The notes beneath the pieces were generated by a model that was not told the origin of the DNA, ran no database searches, and was given only the letters and a program-made list of their open reading frames with translations. Of a DNA stretch of 64,000 nucleotides, positions 1 to 8,929 are shown piece after piece (the stretch's first letter is position 1; every line of letters starts with the position of its first letter). The translations under genes and the position numbers were made by a program. The DNA is from Coxiellaceae bacterium (GTDB taxonomy: Bacteria; Pseudomonadota; Gammaproteobacteria; Comchoanobacterales; Comchoanobacteraceae): positions 1 through 64,000 of the forward strand of contig CACKTD010000003.1 in the NCBI GenBank assembly GCA_902603055.1. Reading direction: 5' to 3'.

Positions 1-65
1 TTTTCTTCTCGTGTTAACAATTCACGGAGTTTTTGAATGGCTGAAAAAATGGAAGGGGTTTGCAT
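1..65 (-). CDS. 5' end of a gene running off the window start; possibly an ABC transporter subunit
   Basis: An open frame on the minus strand begins with ATG at 65-63 and stays open to position 1, giving MQTPSIFSAIQKLRELLTREE. An in-frame TAG lies further upstream near 112. The short N-terminus, with its LRELLTREE pattern, resembles the first cytoplasmic helix of fused permease/ATPase ABC exporters often found in polysaccharide loci, but 21 residues cannot decide this. No clear Shine-Dalgarno sequence precedes the ATG. It would be divergent from the polysaccharide operon. Confidence 0.3.
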   Translation of the reverse strand, partial: MQTPSIFSAIQKLRELLTREE

Positions 66-681
66 GAAATGATATTTAACGGCTACCGCAGTCAAGGTGT
101 AAAACCATGACTAAAGTATCTAATTTAAGTTTACCTTTTTTACAAATTTTATCAATAAAATTTTCAAAACGTGCTTTAATCTAAATCAATTACAATTCAC
201 GATACTTAATAGAGCAAAAGAGCTGGTGGTATTAGCCATTTTGCTGCTTTATTATCTGAGTTTAAGTCTTAGCATTGGTGGAAATAAATTAATAGTATTT
301 ACTGATAAATTAGGATGCATTTGTCAAATACAAAGATAAGGCTTCATGTGAGAAAGAACAGATGTTCTATAAGGTGAAGATAAGAAATAACAAATAGTTA
401 CTAAATTAGCGTAGTAAATAGAAACGTTGATCGCCCCAATGTTTCTCTTGTTCTGTACTACCAAGAGCCGGGCATCCAATGTGTGAAAAATGGAAATCGG
501 AGCATAAAAAAAGAGAATATGCTGAATCCTTAACGATTTTTCCATTCTCTGGTTGCGCATAGCAACACCTAAAACTCGTTAAATCATATGAAAATTGGGG
601 TTTAGAGGTACTAATATTTAAGTAGAAAATCCAGCAAAATTTTATCGAGAATTAAAAACTGGCGGTGTATTGAACCCCTTT

Positions 682-706
682 GAGTTCGAATCCTCTACAC
701 TCACCA
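682..706 (+). other. tRNA 3'-end-like scrap (possible attachment-site scar)
   Basis: The sequence contains a T-arm core (GAGTTCGAATCC) followed 10 bases later by a terminal CACTCACCA, which looks like the 3' end of a tRNA including CCA. No anticodon arm or matching acceptor strand is found upstream, and the T stem pairs poorly. It is therefore at best a partial copy, as left by integration into a tRNA gene, or a chance match. Confidence 0.3.
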
Positions 707-833
707 TTGTGATGCAACAAATAATCGCCCTGAAAACAAAGAAAAGCAAGTTTTATGTTGCAACACCTTGTGCTGCTTTGATTTCCGTTCTTGGCATGGA
801 TTGAATCATAGTGGCAAAAGTACCGTACCAATC

Positions 834-862
834 GTGGGTTCGAATCCCTGTGCGGGGGGTCA
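834..862 (+). other. Second tRNA T-arm-like scrap
   Basis: GTGGGTTCGAATCCCTGTG resembles a tRNA T arm and runs into a G-rich tail. It shares GGGTTCGAATCCCT with the 3' end of the tRNA-Ser gene at 12581-12670, which lies in the opposite orientation. This core is common to many tRNAs, so the match is suggestive only. No complete tRNA can be folded here. Confidence 0.25.
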
Positions 863-985
863 TTGACAACCGATATTGCACCTAATAATCAATCATCTGT
901 GTCAATATAAGCTGTATGATCTACGCAACATAAACGTTGCAAGAACGCATATCAAAATGTTGAATGGAAAGAAATTTTTCTTGCT

Positions 986-995
986 CCCCCCCCCC
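986..995 (+). repeat. Run of ten C upstream of the polysaccharide operon
   Basis: Ten consecutive C residues stand 49 bases before the manC start, in a stretch otherwise rich in A and T. Such a tract can slip during replication. Its place between possible promoter sequences and the first gene of a surface polysaccharide operon would let a length change alter transcription or leader structure. Confidence 0.6.
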
Positions 996-1044
996 GAAAG
1001 TTATATGATGAGACAGTTGTTGTATTAAATTTAGGATAATCTTG

Positions 1045-2460
1045 ATGGTTTTGCCAATAATTTTGTCAGGGGGTGTTGGTTCTCGCCTCTGGCCATTGTC
1101 GCGTGAAGCGCATCCCAAGCCCTTTATCAAGCTTGGTGACGGGCAAAGCCTGCTCCAGAAGAGCTATATTCGAGCCCGCAATATTTCGGACTCTGACGAA
1201 GTTATAACAGTAACAAATCGTGATTTGTTTTTTTACTCAAAAGATGAATTCGAAGAAATTGGTGTTTCGGCATCAAAAAATACATTTCTACTAGAGCCAG
1301 TTGGAAGGAACTCAGCTGCTGCCATTGCCATTGCTGCACATTATGCCCTCGGAGCATATGGTCCTGATTGCACTATGTTGATCATGCCCGCTGATCATCT
1401 TGTTCACGATATGGAAGCATTCACTCAAGCCGTAAAGCAGGCGGAAAAATTAGCCGCTCAGGGTAAGCTTGTAACGTTTGGCATAAAGCCTTCGGCCCCT
1501 GAAACTGGGTATGGGTATATATTGGCTGATGGAAATAAAGTAGAAAAATTTGTTGAGAAGCCAGATAAAGAAACTGCAGAAAAATATATTTCCGATGGCA
1601 ATTATTTCTGGAATTCTGGCATGTTCTGTATGCGTGCAGACAGTTTTTTGGAGGATCTTGACCTTCTTGCGCCAGATATTGCAGGGCAAGCAGCCAAAGC
1701 TGTAGCTGGAGCAAAACAATCGTCTGCAGATAATTGGCGGCAACTTGAAATACAGCGTGCTGACTTTGAGCATATTCGAAGCATTTCGGTTGATTATGCC
1801 GTGTTTGAAAAATCTCAAAATGTAGGCATTGTGCCGTGTGATATAGGCTGGTCTGATATTGGCTCGTGGAATGAGCTCGGCGCGTTGTACCCCGCTGACG
1901 AGCATAAAAATAATAATTTGGGCAATGTGATATGCAAAGAAACCAACGATTGCGTTATTCATGGTGGTAACAGACTAATCGCTACGATTGGTGTCAAAGA
2001 TCTCATTATTTCTGATACAGTCGATGCTCTCCTTGTTGCCCACAAAGATCGTGCGCAAGGCGTCCGCACTATTGTGGATGAGTTAAAGGCTTGTAATGAT
2101 TCTGTTCATAAAGAATTTCCTACTATGCATCGCCCTTGGGGAACTTATACCGTTCTTCAGGAAGGTGTTGGTTTTAAGTTAAAACGTATTGAGGTAAAAC
2201 CTGGCGCTCGGCTCAGTCTTCAGTCCCATAAACACAGGAGTGAGCACTGGGTCGTGGTGAGCGGTAAAGCGCTTGTCACCAATGGAGAAGAACAGATCGA
2301 GCTGCAGCCCAATCAATCAACCTACATCCCTTTAGGTAACAAACATCGTCTTGAAAACCCTGGAACTGAACAATTAATTCTAATAGAAGTTCAGTGTGGA
2401 AATTATCTAGGCGAGGATGATATTCAAAGATACGAAGATTTTTATGGCAGGGCAAGATAA
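1045..2460 (+). CDS. manC: Mannose-1-phosphate guanylyltransferase / mannose-6-phosphate isomerase
   Basis: This bifunctional cytoplasmic enzyme makes GDP-mannose, the precursor for the next two enzymes. The N-terminus carries the sugar nucleotidyltransferase signature [19 protein letters not shown]. The C-terminal part, from about residue 350, is a cupin-type isomerase domain with [19 protein letters not shown] and [12 protein letters not shown] motifs typical of type II PMI/GMP proteins. The length of 471 residues is normal for the family. I chose ATG 1045 over the TTG three bases earlier because AGGA at 1034-1037 is well spaced to it. It is the first gene of a tightly packed operon and its stop overlaps the gmd start (TAATG). 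Its GC content looks higher than that of the housekeeping genes in this window, which fits horizontal acquisition. Confidence 0.95.
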   Translation: MVLPIILSGGVGSRLWPLSREAHPKPFIKLGDGQSLLQKSYIRARNISDSDEVITVTNRDLFFYSKDEFEEIGVSASKNTFLLEPVGRNSAAAIAIAAHYALGAYGPDCTMLIMPADHLVHDMEAFTQAVKQAEKLAAQGKLVTFGIKPSAPETGYGYILADGNKVEKFVEKPDKETAEKYISDGNYFWNSGMFCMRADSFLEDLDLLAPDIAGQAAKAVAGAKQSSADNWRQLEIQRADFEHIRSISVDYAVFEKSQNVGIVPCDIGWSDIGSWNELGALYPADEHKNNNLGNVICKETNDCVIHGGNRLIATIGVKDLIISDTVDALLVAHKDRAQGVRTIVDELKACNDSVHKEFPTMHRPWGTYTVLQEGVGFKLKRIEVKPGARLSLQSHKHRSEHWVVVSGKALVTNGEEQIELQPNQSTYIPLGNKHRLENPGTEQLILIEVQCGNYLGEDDIQRYEDFYGRAR

Positions 2461-3509
2461 TGACTAAGAAAGCTTTAATTACTGGCATCACAGGGCAAGA
2501 TGGCGCTTATCTTGCGCGATTTCTTTTGAGTAAAGGTTATGAGGTTCATGGCGCGCGCAGACGCATTTCTATTTTTAATACTGAGCGCATTGACGATTTA
2601 ATTGAATCTGGACAGATAACGCTTCACTATGCGGATATGACGGACTCTTCTAGCCTTATAAGTATTGTGCAAAAAGTGAAGCCAGACGAGGTATATAATC
2701 TTGCTGCACAAAGCCATGTTGCTGTGTCGTTTCATGAACCTGAGTTCACAGCAAACACAGATGGCCTTGGAGCGCTGAGACTTCTGGAAGCAATCCGCAT
2801 TTCTGGACTGGAGAATACTTGTAAATTTTATCAAGCGTCAACATCAGAGCTATATGGGCTTGTGCAAGAAGTCCCTCAAAAAGAAACTACGCCTTTCTAT
2901 CCTCGTTCACCCTATGCCGTCGCAAAGCTTTACGCATATTGGATTACTGTGAACTATCGAGAAGCCTACAATATGTATGCTTGCAATGGCATTCTGTTTA
3001 ATCACGAGTCACCCATCCGAGGTGAAACATTCGTCACTCGTAAGATTACCCGAGGGCTTTCCCGAATAAAGCATGGTTTGCAAGAGCATTTAAAGATGGG
3101 AAACTTGGACGCATTGCGTGATTGGGGGCATGCTCAGGACTATGTAGAATTCCAGTGGATGATGCTGCAACAGGAAACTCCTAGTGATTACGTTATCGCT
3201 ACAGGAAAGCAAGTATCTGTACGAAGATTTATAGAATTATCTGCTCAACATGCAGGAATGGATATTGAGTGGAGAGGAAAAGCTGAAGCGGAAGTAGGAA
3301 TAGAGAGAAATACCGGTAAAACGATAATTATGGTTGACCCTAAATATTATCGTCCGACTGAAGTAGAAACTTTGCTTGGTGATGCGACAAAGGCCCAAAA
3401 AGAACTAGGATGGACTCCCAAGATCACACTTGAAAATCTAGTGGAAGACATGATGGTAAGCGATTTAAAGCATGCGAAGCTTGATGCTACCATCGGGAGG
3501 AATGGTTAA
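2460..3509 (+). CDS. gmd: GDP-mannose 4,6-dehydratase
   Basis: Gmd converts GDP-D-mannose to GDP-4-keto-6-deoxy-D-mannose using a bound NADP. It is a short-chain dehydrogenase: the Rossmann signature [14 protein letters not shown] is at the N-terminus, STSELYG and [13 protein letters not shown] supply the catalytic Ser/Thr and YxxxK, and [16 protein letters not shown] is a hallmark of Gmd. The length of 349 residues is typical. It overlaps the manC stop by one base, which suggests translational coupling. Its product is the shared precursor of fucose, rhamnose and perosamine; the aminotransferase downstream points to perosamine. Confidence 0.96.
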   Translation: MTKKALITGITGQDGAYLARFLLSKGYEVHGARRRISIFNTERIDDLIESGQITLHYADMTDSSSLISIVQKVKPDEVYNLAAQSHVAVSFHEPEFTANTDGLGALRLLEAIRISGLENTCKFYQASTSELYGLVQEVPQKETTPFYPRSPYAVAKLYAYWITVNYREAYNMYACNGILFNHESPIRGETFVTRKITRGLSRIKHGLQEHLKMGNLDALRDWGHAQDYVEFQWMMLQQETPSDYVIATGKQVSVRRFIELSAQHAGMDIEWRGKAEAEVGIERNTGKTIIMVDPKYYRPTEVETLLGDATKAQKELGWTPKITLENLVEDMMVSDLKHAKLDATIGRNG

Positions 3510-3510
3510 T

Positions 3511-4617
3511 ATGGGGGAAGTTGTTCAAATTCCTGTGTACCAGCCTTATTTAGGTGGTAACGAGAAAATATATGTTAATGAGTGTCTCGATTCAAACTGG
3601 ATATCTTCACGAGGATCATTTGTTGATAGATTCGAAAAAGCGTTCTCCAATTATATTGGCTGTCCTTACGCATCGACTGTTTCCAATGGCACTGTTGCAC
3701 TCCATGTTGCATTAGAAGCGCTTGGGATCACTGACGGCGATGAAGTCATCGTTCCCACATTCACCTATGTTGCTTCGGTCAACACGATCATGCAAACAGG
3801 GGCAACCCCAATCTTTGTTGAATGTGATGCCGAGACGCTTCAGGTAGATGTTAACAGTATAGAGAAGAAAATCACCTCCAAAACAAAAGCTATAATGGCA
3901 GTCCATCTTTATGGTCATCCTTGTGAAATGCAAAAAATATTAGAGCTTTGCAAAACGAGAGATCTGTTATTAGTTGAAGATTGTGCCGAAGCGCTTGGCA
4001 GCAGGATTGGCACTCGCCATGTCGGAACTTATGGTGATGTGGCAACTTTTAGCTTTTTTGGCAACAAGACGATTACGACAGGCGAAGGGGGTATGGTTGT
4101 TTCCCCCCATAAGAAGATTATTGAAAAGGTCAATTTGCTTAAGAGTCAAGCTGTTTCAAAAGAAATTGAATATTGGCATAGCGGGCTTGGTTATAATTAT
4201 AGGATGACAAATATTTGCGCTGCTATCGGCTTGGCGCAACTTGAGGCTGTGGATAAAATCTTAAAGATGAAGAGATCTGTAGCAAGTTTTTATCAGACTG
4301 AGTTAACAGAGTTGCCGCTGCGGCATCACAGTGAGTCAGTTGATACAACACATTCTTATTGGATGAACTCCATTATTCTCGACGATGAGATGCATAGGGA
4401 TGCGTTACGTAAGCACTTAAAAGAGGCAGGTATTGAAACACGGCCATTCTTTTATCCAGCTCATCAGTTTGACCACTGTAAATCAGAAGAAAGATTTGTT
4501 GTGTCAGAAAGGGTTTCTAAATGTGGTATAAACCTCCCCAGCTATCCAATGCTTGAACCAGATCAGTTGCTGAAAATATGCAATGCAATTAAAAACTATG
4601 TTGGAAGAAATAAATGA
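3511..4617 (+). CDS. per: GDP-perosamine synthase-like aminotransferase (DegT/DnrJ/EryC1 family)
   Basis: This PLP-dependent sugar aminotransferase probably transfers an amino group from glutamate to C4 of GDP-4-keto-6-deoxymannose, giving GDP-perosamine. The PLP-binding lysine lies in SFFGNKTITTGEGGMV, a version typical of Per/RfbE enzymes. NGTVALHVAL and VEDCAEALGS are further fold-type I motifs. Several in-frame starts exist. I prefer ATG 3511 because GGGAGG at 3495-3500 is 10 bases away, while ATG 3502 would almost touch it. This gives 369 residues. The substrate is inferred from the neighbouring gmd and the motif; another 4-keto sugar is possible. It ends with a 4-base ATGA overlap into the next gene. 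Confidence 0.85.
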   Translation: MGEVVQIPVYQPYLGGNEKIYVNECLDSNWISSRGSFVDRFEKAFSNYIGCPYASTVSNGTVALHVALEALGITDGDEVIVPTFTYVASVNTIMQTGATPIFVECDAETLQVDVNSIEKKITSKTKAIMAVHLYGHPCEMQKILELCKTRDLLLVEDCAEALGSRIGTRHVGTYGDVATFSFFGNKTITTGEGGMVVSPHKKIIEKVNLLKSQAVSKEIEYWHSGLGYNYRMTNICAAIGLAQLEAVDKILKMKRSVASFYQTELTELPLRHHSESVDTTHSYWMNSIILDDEMHRDALRKHLKEAGIETRPFFYPAHQFDHCKSEERFVVSERVSKCGINLPSYPMLEPDQLLKICNAIKNYVGRNK

Positions 4618-5555
4618 AAAAAATATTAAAGGATATCCGTAATCGAGTTCTCGGTATTAATGAGATTAAAGCAATAATTCAGGACATTTATGGTCAGAAT
4701 GAAAAGCTAGTTATACCAAAGGATGATTTAATCAATGTTGTAAAAGATCTATTGATGCTTATCAAGGAAGACTACCCTACATCCGAAGGGCACGATATAT
4801 TAGCGGCGCTAACAATACTAAACCAAATGCCATTGCCTTACGGTGTGGATGATATTCCACACGCCATATCAATTCCAAAGCATGGTACATATGCGCCGTG
4901 GAAGATTAAAGATTTTTATAATGACGTGCTGCAGGAAATTAATCCTCCTTACTATCTACCAAATTGGCAAGAAAAAGTAAGCTTTACTTTAGTTGATATA
5001 TACAGAATATATGGGCTTTACCAAGGTTTAATGGCTTGTAAGCATTTAACAGGTGATGTAATCGAGATTGGCGCATATAAAGGCGGCACCGCGGCTTTTA
5101 TTGGTAATGTTCTGAAAACCGAACAAATAAAATCTCACTTATTTGTCGCGGATACTTATGAAGGGGTTGTAAATGCAAGCCCAGACTATGACCCTGTTTA
5201 TCAAGGCGGAGAACATGCCGATACTAGCGTTGAAGATGTAACCCGCCTATTAAACAAGTTCTGTGCAAAAGACAGTTTCTCAATAATTAAAGGCATCTTT
5301 CCCGATTCCGCACCCGAGGAATTTAAAAATAGGAAGGTCAAATTCTGTCATATTGATGTTGATGTGTATTCTGGATCGGTGGAATCTTATTCATATTTGT
5401 ATCCACTAATGGATTCTGGTGCTGTTGCAATATTTGATGATTTTGCTACGCAAGGCATAGAGGGAGTCACAAGAGCAGTACGGCATATCAAAAATAATTT
5501 TGATGTAAATGTCTTTCACATGTTCCAAGGTCAAGCAATGGTTATCAAGCGATGA
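4614..5555 (+). CDS. TylF/MycF-family O-methyltransferase
   Basis: A SAM-dependent methyltransferase of the macrocin O-methyltransferase type, probably modifying a sugar hydroxyl of the polysaccharide or its end. The SAM-binding region reads GDVIEIGAYKGGTAAFI at about residue 143. Further motifs are VADTYEGV, the metal-binding region CHIDVDVYSGSVESYSYL and AIFDDF, all typical of TylF relatives, which need Mg2+. The N-terminal 130 residues are less conserved. It is translationally coupled to both neighbours through ATGA overlaps. The actual acceptor cannot be read from the sequence. Confidence 0.8.
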   Translation: MKKILKDIRNRVLGINEIKAIIQDIYGQNEKLVIPKDDLINVVKDLLMLIKEDYPTSEGHDILAALTILNQMPLPYGVDDIPHAISIPKHGTYAPWKIKDFYNDVLQEINPPYYLPNWQEKVSFTLVDIYRIYGLYQGLMACKHLTGDVIEIGAYKGGTAAFIGNVLKTEQIKSHLFVADTYEGVVNASPDYDPVYQGGEHADTSVEDVTRLLNKFCAKDSFSIIKGIFPDSAPEEFKNRKVKFCHIDVDVYSGSVESYSYLYPLMDSGAVAIFDDFATQGIEGVTRAVRHIKNNFDVNVFHMFQGQAMVIKR

Positions 5556-6493
5556 GAATTGTTAACTTACTCGCATTAGGAGCCGCCAAGCGGGTTACCC
5601 TTTTTGAGCAAATGACGTCCTTGTTTGAAGAAGGTGAGCTTAAATTACATTTGGCTTCAATGGAATTGAATGCGGGTTTTTATCCCATTTGCAGTGTTGG
5701 GGATATTGTAGATGGCCCTAAGTTTTCGTCACAGAATTTTGATATCTATCTAGAACAAGAACTCACCAAAAGAAAGTCGAATGGTTTAGCTTTTATGGAT
5801 GCTGCTATACCGAGTTTGTCGAGTTTAGCGGGGCGAGACTTTGGTGGTGGTAAAATAATTGCAAGTACAATTGAGGGTGCTAATATTGCCCTTAGTAAGA
5901 CTAAAACAGCGGATTTTTGTGCTAAACACAATATTCTGCATCCTAAAATCTTTAGCCAAGAAGTCCTTCCTCTAAATGGTGAACGCCTTATCGCAAAGCC
6001 CATCGAAGGATTTGGGAGTAAAGGGATAACCTATTTTAATGCTGATGAATTTGAAGAAAAATTCGAACTTCTCAAAGACACACACATTCTTCAGGAATGT
6101 ATAGATGGTTTGGAAACGACGCATGATCTATATATAGATCATGCGTTAAACATTATCTCGTCTTCCCGAGACAGGTTGTCAGTCACAGGCGGTGAAGTAG
6201 ATCATTGCATCGTGAGGCATAGCACAGATCAGGAGAAGTATATTTTCTCTCAGATTGCGCAAACTAACCTATTTCAAGGCCCTATTACCGTGCAAACAAT
6301 GAAACGTAGCGATGAGTGCTTTGTTATTGAGATTAATGCTCGGCTTGGTGGGGGCGTAACTGGATCAATAGAAGCAGGTTTTCCCGTTTTACAGGCTTGG
6401 GCAAAAGATAGTTTGGGGATTGAGTTACCAAGAAAAACATTTACTCCCTTAGAAATGAAGAGGTGTTACCGTGACTTTTACCGAGTCCTTTAA
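5552..6493 (+). CDS. ATP-grasp domain protein of a polysaccharide locus
   Basis: A carbamoyl-phosphate-synthase-like ATP-grasp protein of 313 residues. The ATP-grasp core shows RLIAKPIEGFGSKGI, LQECIDGLETTHDLYID and FVIEINARLGGG, the last carrying the metal-binding Glu and Asn. Such proteins ligate a carboxylate to an amine or similar group. In polysaccharide loci they often sit beside a small HAD phosphatase, as here, but the substrate is unknown. The product might add an acyl or amino acid group to the amino sugar; that is a guess. The coding sequence contains a perfect 28-base palindrome at 6119-6146. It overlaps the following HAD gene by 23 bases. Confidence 0.75.
   Translation: MRIVNLLALGAAKRVTLFEQMTSLFEEGELKLHLASMELNAGFYPICSVGDIVDGPKFSSQNFDIYLEQELTKRKSNGLAFMDAAIPSLSSLAGRDFGGGKIIASTIEGANIALSKTKTADFCAKHNILHPKIFSQEVLPLNGERLIAKPIEGFGSKGITYFNADEFEEKFELLKDTHILQECIDGLETTHDLYIDHALNIISSSRDRLSVTGGEVDHCIVRHSTDQEKYIFSQIAQTNLFQGPITVQTMKRSDECFVIEINARLGGGVTGSIEAGFPVLQAWAKDSLGIELPRKTFTPLEMKRCYRDFYRVL
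6119..6146. repeat. Perfect 28-base palindrome inside the ATP-grasp gene
   Basis: Bases 6119-6132 are the exact reverse complement of 6133-6146; the centre is CTATATATAG and the ends read ACGCATGAT and ATCATGCGT. The DNA encodes TTHDLYIDHA, a stretch that fits the ATP-grasp fold, so it does not look like an insertion. In RNA it could form a long hairpin inside the operon transcript. Confidence 0.85.
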
Positions 6494-6800
6494 ACAAGTT
6501 AAAAATAAAACAATCGCAGTTGACATTGATGGAACTATATGTTCGGAGGAGCGCACGTTCGATCGACCATTGGCGGTTCCTTTGGAGGGGGCCGTCGAAG
6601 CTTTAAGACTCTTGAAGCGAAATAACAACACAGTTATTTTATGGACTGCAAGAGGATGGGAGCAATATAAAGTGACTACTAAATGGCTTAATGATAACGA
6701 TTTCGAATATGATCAATTAATTATGGGTAAGCCAATAATGGATTTTTTTATTGATGACAGGGCAAGACAATTTAAAAGCTGGGGCGAATTTAAACCATGA
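6471..6800 (+). CDS. Small HAD-superfamily phosphatase of capsule/O-antigen loci
   Basis: A compact HAD hydrolase of 109 residues. The nucleophile motif is VDIDGTIC (DxDGT) near residue 18, motif II is ILWTARGW with its Thr, and the C-terminal motif is FIDDRA (DD). The small size leaves no room for a large cap domain, as in polysaccharide biosynthesis phosphatases of the YrbI/KdsC-like or capsule type. It overlaps the ATP-grasp gene by 23 bases and the next gene by ATGA. It may dephosphorylate a sugar phosphate used in this pathway; the substrate is unknown. Confidence 0.75.
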   Translation: MTFTESFKQVKNKTIAVDIDGTICSEERTFDRPLAVPLEGAVEALRLLKRNNNTVILWTARGWEQYKVTTKWLNDNDFEYDQLIMGKPIMDFFIDDRARQFKSWGEFKP

Positions 6801-8131
6801 AAAGATCCTCAGTATTAGTATGGATTCCCCTACGACCAGGTAGTAAGTGGACAGGAGAGGGTATAGCTGGCACCCTCGATAGAATCTTAAAATATTTAGA
6901 TCACACTGAACTAAGTGTGGTGGCGCTATCACAGCATGTGGAGCTTATGAAGAGCACCCACGGCGACCGTGTTAAATTCTATTCGGTTCCTCAAGCGCAA
7001 GATACGTTTCAAAGTTATGAAGGCGTTTTGTCTCCGCGTCTAGTCAGTTTTCTGCGGATTCCCGAGCGTACCTTAAATATCATTTTGTATGTATTGTTTG
7101 TATCTATTTATTTTTTCACTTTAAAAATGAACAGGAAAGTCCAAACGGTATGGTGCCCCTCTTTTGCGGTATTGTTTGCTTCGTCAAATTTTTCAAAGCA
7201 AAAAGTTGTAAATTTTTGGGATGCATTTGTATTTGAATACTATGGTTTTTCCCATGTTCAGCTACCAATTTTTATTAGAATTGAACGTTATCTACGATCA
7301 GCGGGTGTGATTGTGACTCAATCTAGGCACAATAAATCGTATTTGATAGATGTGTTCGATATTCCTGAAGAAAAGGTCTTAGTGGTTCCGAACCCAAATC
7401 CGCAAGTCAGACATATATTACCTGACGCGGTGTTTAATAGCATCAAAAATGATCGAAATATGGCATTCAAACACTGGAAAAAAACCTCTACCACTTTACC
7501 TTTAGGCAAAGTCAAAGATATATGCAATTTATCTATGTTGAGGCGATTTACCCATGAAATGACAGAGAATACTTTTACTATATTTTGCTCAACGCAAAGA
7601 CGCCCATATAAAGGTTTTGATGTATTGATTTCTAATCTAAGCAGGTTCAGCAGAAGAAATTCGAAATTCGATATACGTTTGATCCTTACAGGCGATTTAA
7701 AAGCCTTTTTCAAGGAAAGGACACTGGATCTTGATACATTAGATTGGGTGTACACACATTGTTATCAAATTAGTCGCGTTAACAATTTCAACCACGCGCT
7801 TCTATATACGTTGTCTGACTTAGTAATGCACCCAAGTTATGCAGAAGGAGGACACGGAGTTTATCCTCTCTTCGAAGCAGCGTCAGTGGGCACACCATGC
7901 TTAATGAATGTTGGTCGACATACCGATGAAATTTTAATGGATTCCCCAGAACTTCGCGCTAATATATTAGACTTTTCAAACTATGATGAATTTGAAACCG
8001 AATTGAATCGTTGTATTTCAGATCAGTCACATCGTCACATGATGTTGTCGAATGCGGTTTCAATTGCAAACAATGAGAAAGAGTCGATTTCTCAATATTT
8101 GTCTGTACTGCAGCGAGCGGAGGCTACGTAA
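6797..8131 (+). CDS. Glycosyltransferase (GT-B fold, GT4-like)
   Basis: A predicted cytoplasmic glycosyltransferase of 444 residues. The C-terminal half has a donor-binding region typical of GT4-like enzymes: FTIFCSTQRRPYKGFDVLI begins it, and HPSYAEGGHGVYPLFEAASVG contains the E-x7-E-like pattern followed by GTPCLMN. The N-terminal half is divergent and has a hydrophobic stretch near residues 93-112 that may anchor it to the membrane. It probably adds a perosamine or mannose residue to the growing chain; donor and linkage cannot be read from sequence. It starts with an ATGA overlap and ends directly before wzm. Confidence 0.75.
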   Translation: MKRSSVLVWIPLRPGSKWTGEGIAGTLDRILKYLDHTELSVVALSQHVELMKSTHGDRVKFYSVPQAQDTFQSYEGVLSPRLVSFLRIPERTLNIILYVLFVSIYFFTLKMNRKVQTVWCPSFAVLFASSNFSKQKVVNFWDAFVFEYYGFSHVQLPIFIRIERYLRSAGVIVTQSRHNKSYLIDVFDIPEEKVLVVPNPNPQVRHILPDAVFNSIKNDRNMAFKHWKKTSTTLPLGKVKDICNLSMLRRFTHEMTENTFTIFCSTQRRPYKGFDVLISNLSRFSRRNSKFDIRLILTGDLKAFFKERTLDLDTLDWVYTHCYQISRVNNFNHALLYTLSDLVMHPSYAEGGHGVYPLFEAASVGTPCLMNVGRHTDEILMDSPELRANILDFSNYDEFETELNRCISDQSHRHMMLSNAVSIANNEKESISQYLSVLQRAEAT

Positions 8132-8926
8132 ATGCATTCATCAAAGTTGTCATATCTCTCTGACGTTATCATTTCTGCAAAGCCATGGCGCATCATTTAT
8201 CTTCGGTCAAGTCAGGGGATTAGAAGTCGATACGCTCGGTCAACACTAGGCGAGTTTTGGTCTGTTCTTTCAATCGCATTTCTAATCATATCAACTGGGC
8301 TGATTTGGTCATTTATTTGGAACATCGATGCGGAGCAATACCTGCCCTATGTTGCCTGCGGGCATATATTATATTTGTTTATATCAGGAACAATAAATGA
8401 AAGCACAACGGCGATAATAGGCGAAAAGCGGCTTTTTTATAAATGTAATGTGTCGCCTCTCATAGCTATTCATATTCTTGTTTTGAGAAACTGCATAACT
8501 TTCATACATAATATCCCAATTATTGTCCTAGTTATTGCTTGGTCTAGTTATGTATCGTGCTCTTTAAATGTAGAACTTATTTTGTACTTTCTGCTGGTTA
8601 TTTTATTTATGTTTTTTACATGCGTTTTTTTGGCAATATTGTGTGTTTATTATAGAGACATGATCCAGCTAGTGGGTTCAATTTTACAAATCAGCTTTTT
8701 GCTCACTCCTGTTATTTGGCATGTTGATCGTATTCCGGAGCCATATATTAAATATGTATATCTAAATCCATTTGCAAGTGCGATTGAAGTGATTAGAAAT
8801 CCTGTCTTAAGTGATCCTATCTCCGATTGGGCAGTTATTTCACTACTTAGCTGGATAATGATAGCTTTCATTCTAAGCTACACTTTTTGGAAGTTTAAAA
8901 TTAGAAATATAATATACTGGATATGA
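8132..8926 (+). CDS. wzm: ABC-2 type polysaccharide export permease
   Basis: This is the inner membrane subunit of an O-antigen or capsule ABC exporter. The protein has 264 residues with about six hydrophobic segments. Family motifs are RSRYARSTLGEFWSVL near the N-terminus (amphipathic helix before the first membrane span) and YRDMIQLVGSILQISFLLTPVIW in the C-terminal half. Its ATPase partner follows three bases later. The presence of this pair shows that the polymer is completed in the cytoplasm on undecaprenyl phosphate and exported whole, rather than by Wzy-dependent polymerisation. Confidence 0.93.
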   Translation: MHSSKLSYLSDVIISAKPWRIIYLRSSQGIRSRYARSTLGEFWSVLSIAFLIISTGLIWSFIWNIDAEQYLPYVACGHILYLFISGTINESTTAIIGEKRLFYKCNVSPLIAIHILVLRNCITFIHNIPIIVLVIAWSSYVSCSLNVELILYFLLVILFMFFTCVFLAILCVYYRDMIQLVGSILQISFLLTPVIWHVDRIPEPYIKYVYLNPFASAIEVIRNPVLSDPISDWAVISLLSWIMIAFILSYTFWKFKIRNIIYWI

Positions 8927-8929
8927 TCT

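Larger units (their letters stand above)
66..1044. other. Gene-poor stretch upstream of the polysaccharide operon
   Basis: I see no convincing gene in these 979 bases. The open frames present are short, overlap one another in several frames and have no recognisable protein sequence. The stretch contains two tRNA-3'-end-like scraps (682-706 and 834-862), a TTGACA hexamer at 863-868 without a good partner at normal spacing, a small inverted repeat around 925-940 and a run of ten C at 986-995. It looks like decayed DNA at the edge of an integrated region, ending in the leader of manC. Confidence 0.5.

Noticed and set aside
324-560. Open frame of 78 codons on the minus strand
   Set aside because: No recognisable motif or ribosome site, and residues look like translated noncoding DNA; the neighbouring frames are equally open.
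660-706. Complete tRNA gene ending in CACTCACCA
   Set aside because: The T stem pairs poorly and no anticodon or D arm can be built upstream.
863-892. TTGACA as promoter of the polysaccharide operon
   Set aside because: No good -10 hexamer stands 16-18 bases downstream; TAATAA is only 14 bases away, so I did not list it as a promoter.
1450-1962. 170-codon minus-strand frame inside manC
   Set aside because: It lies entirely within a well-supported gene and is an antisense shadow of its codons.
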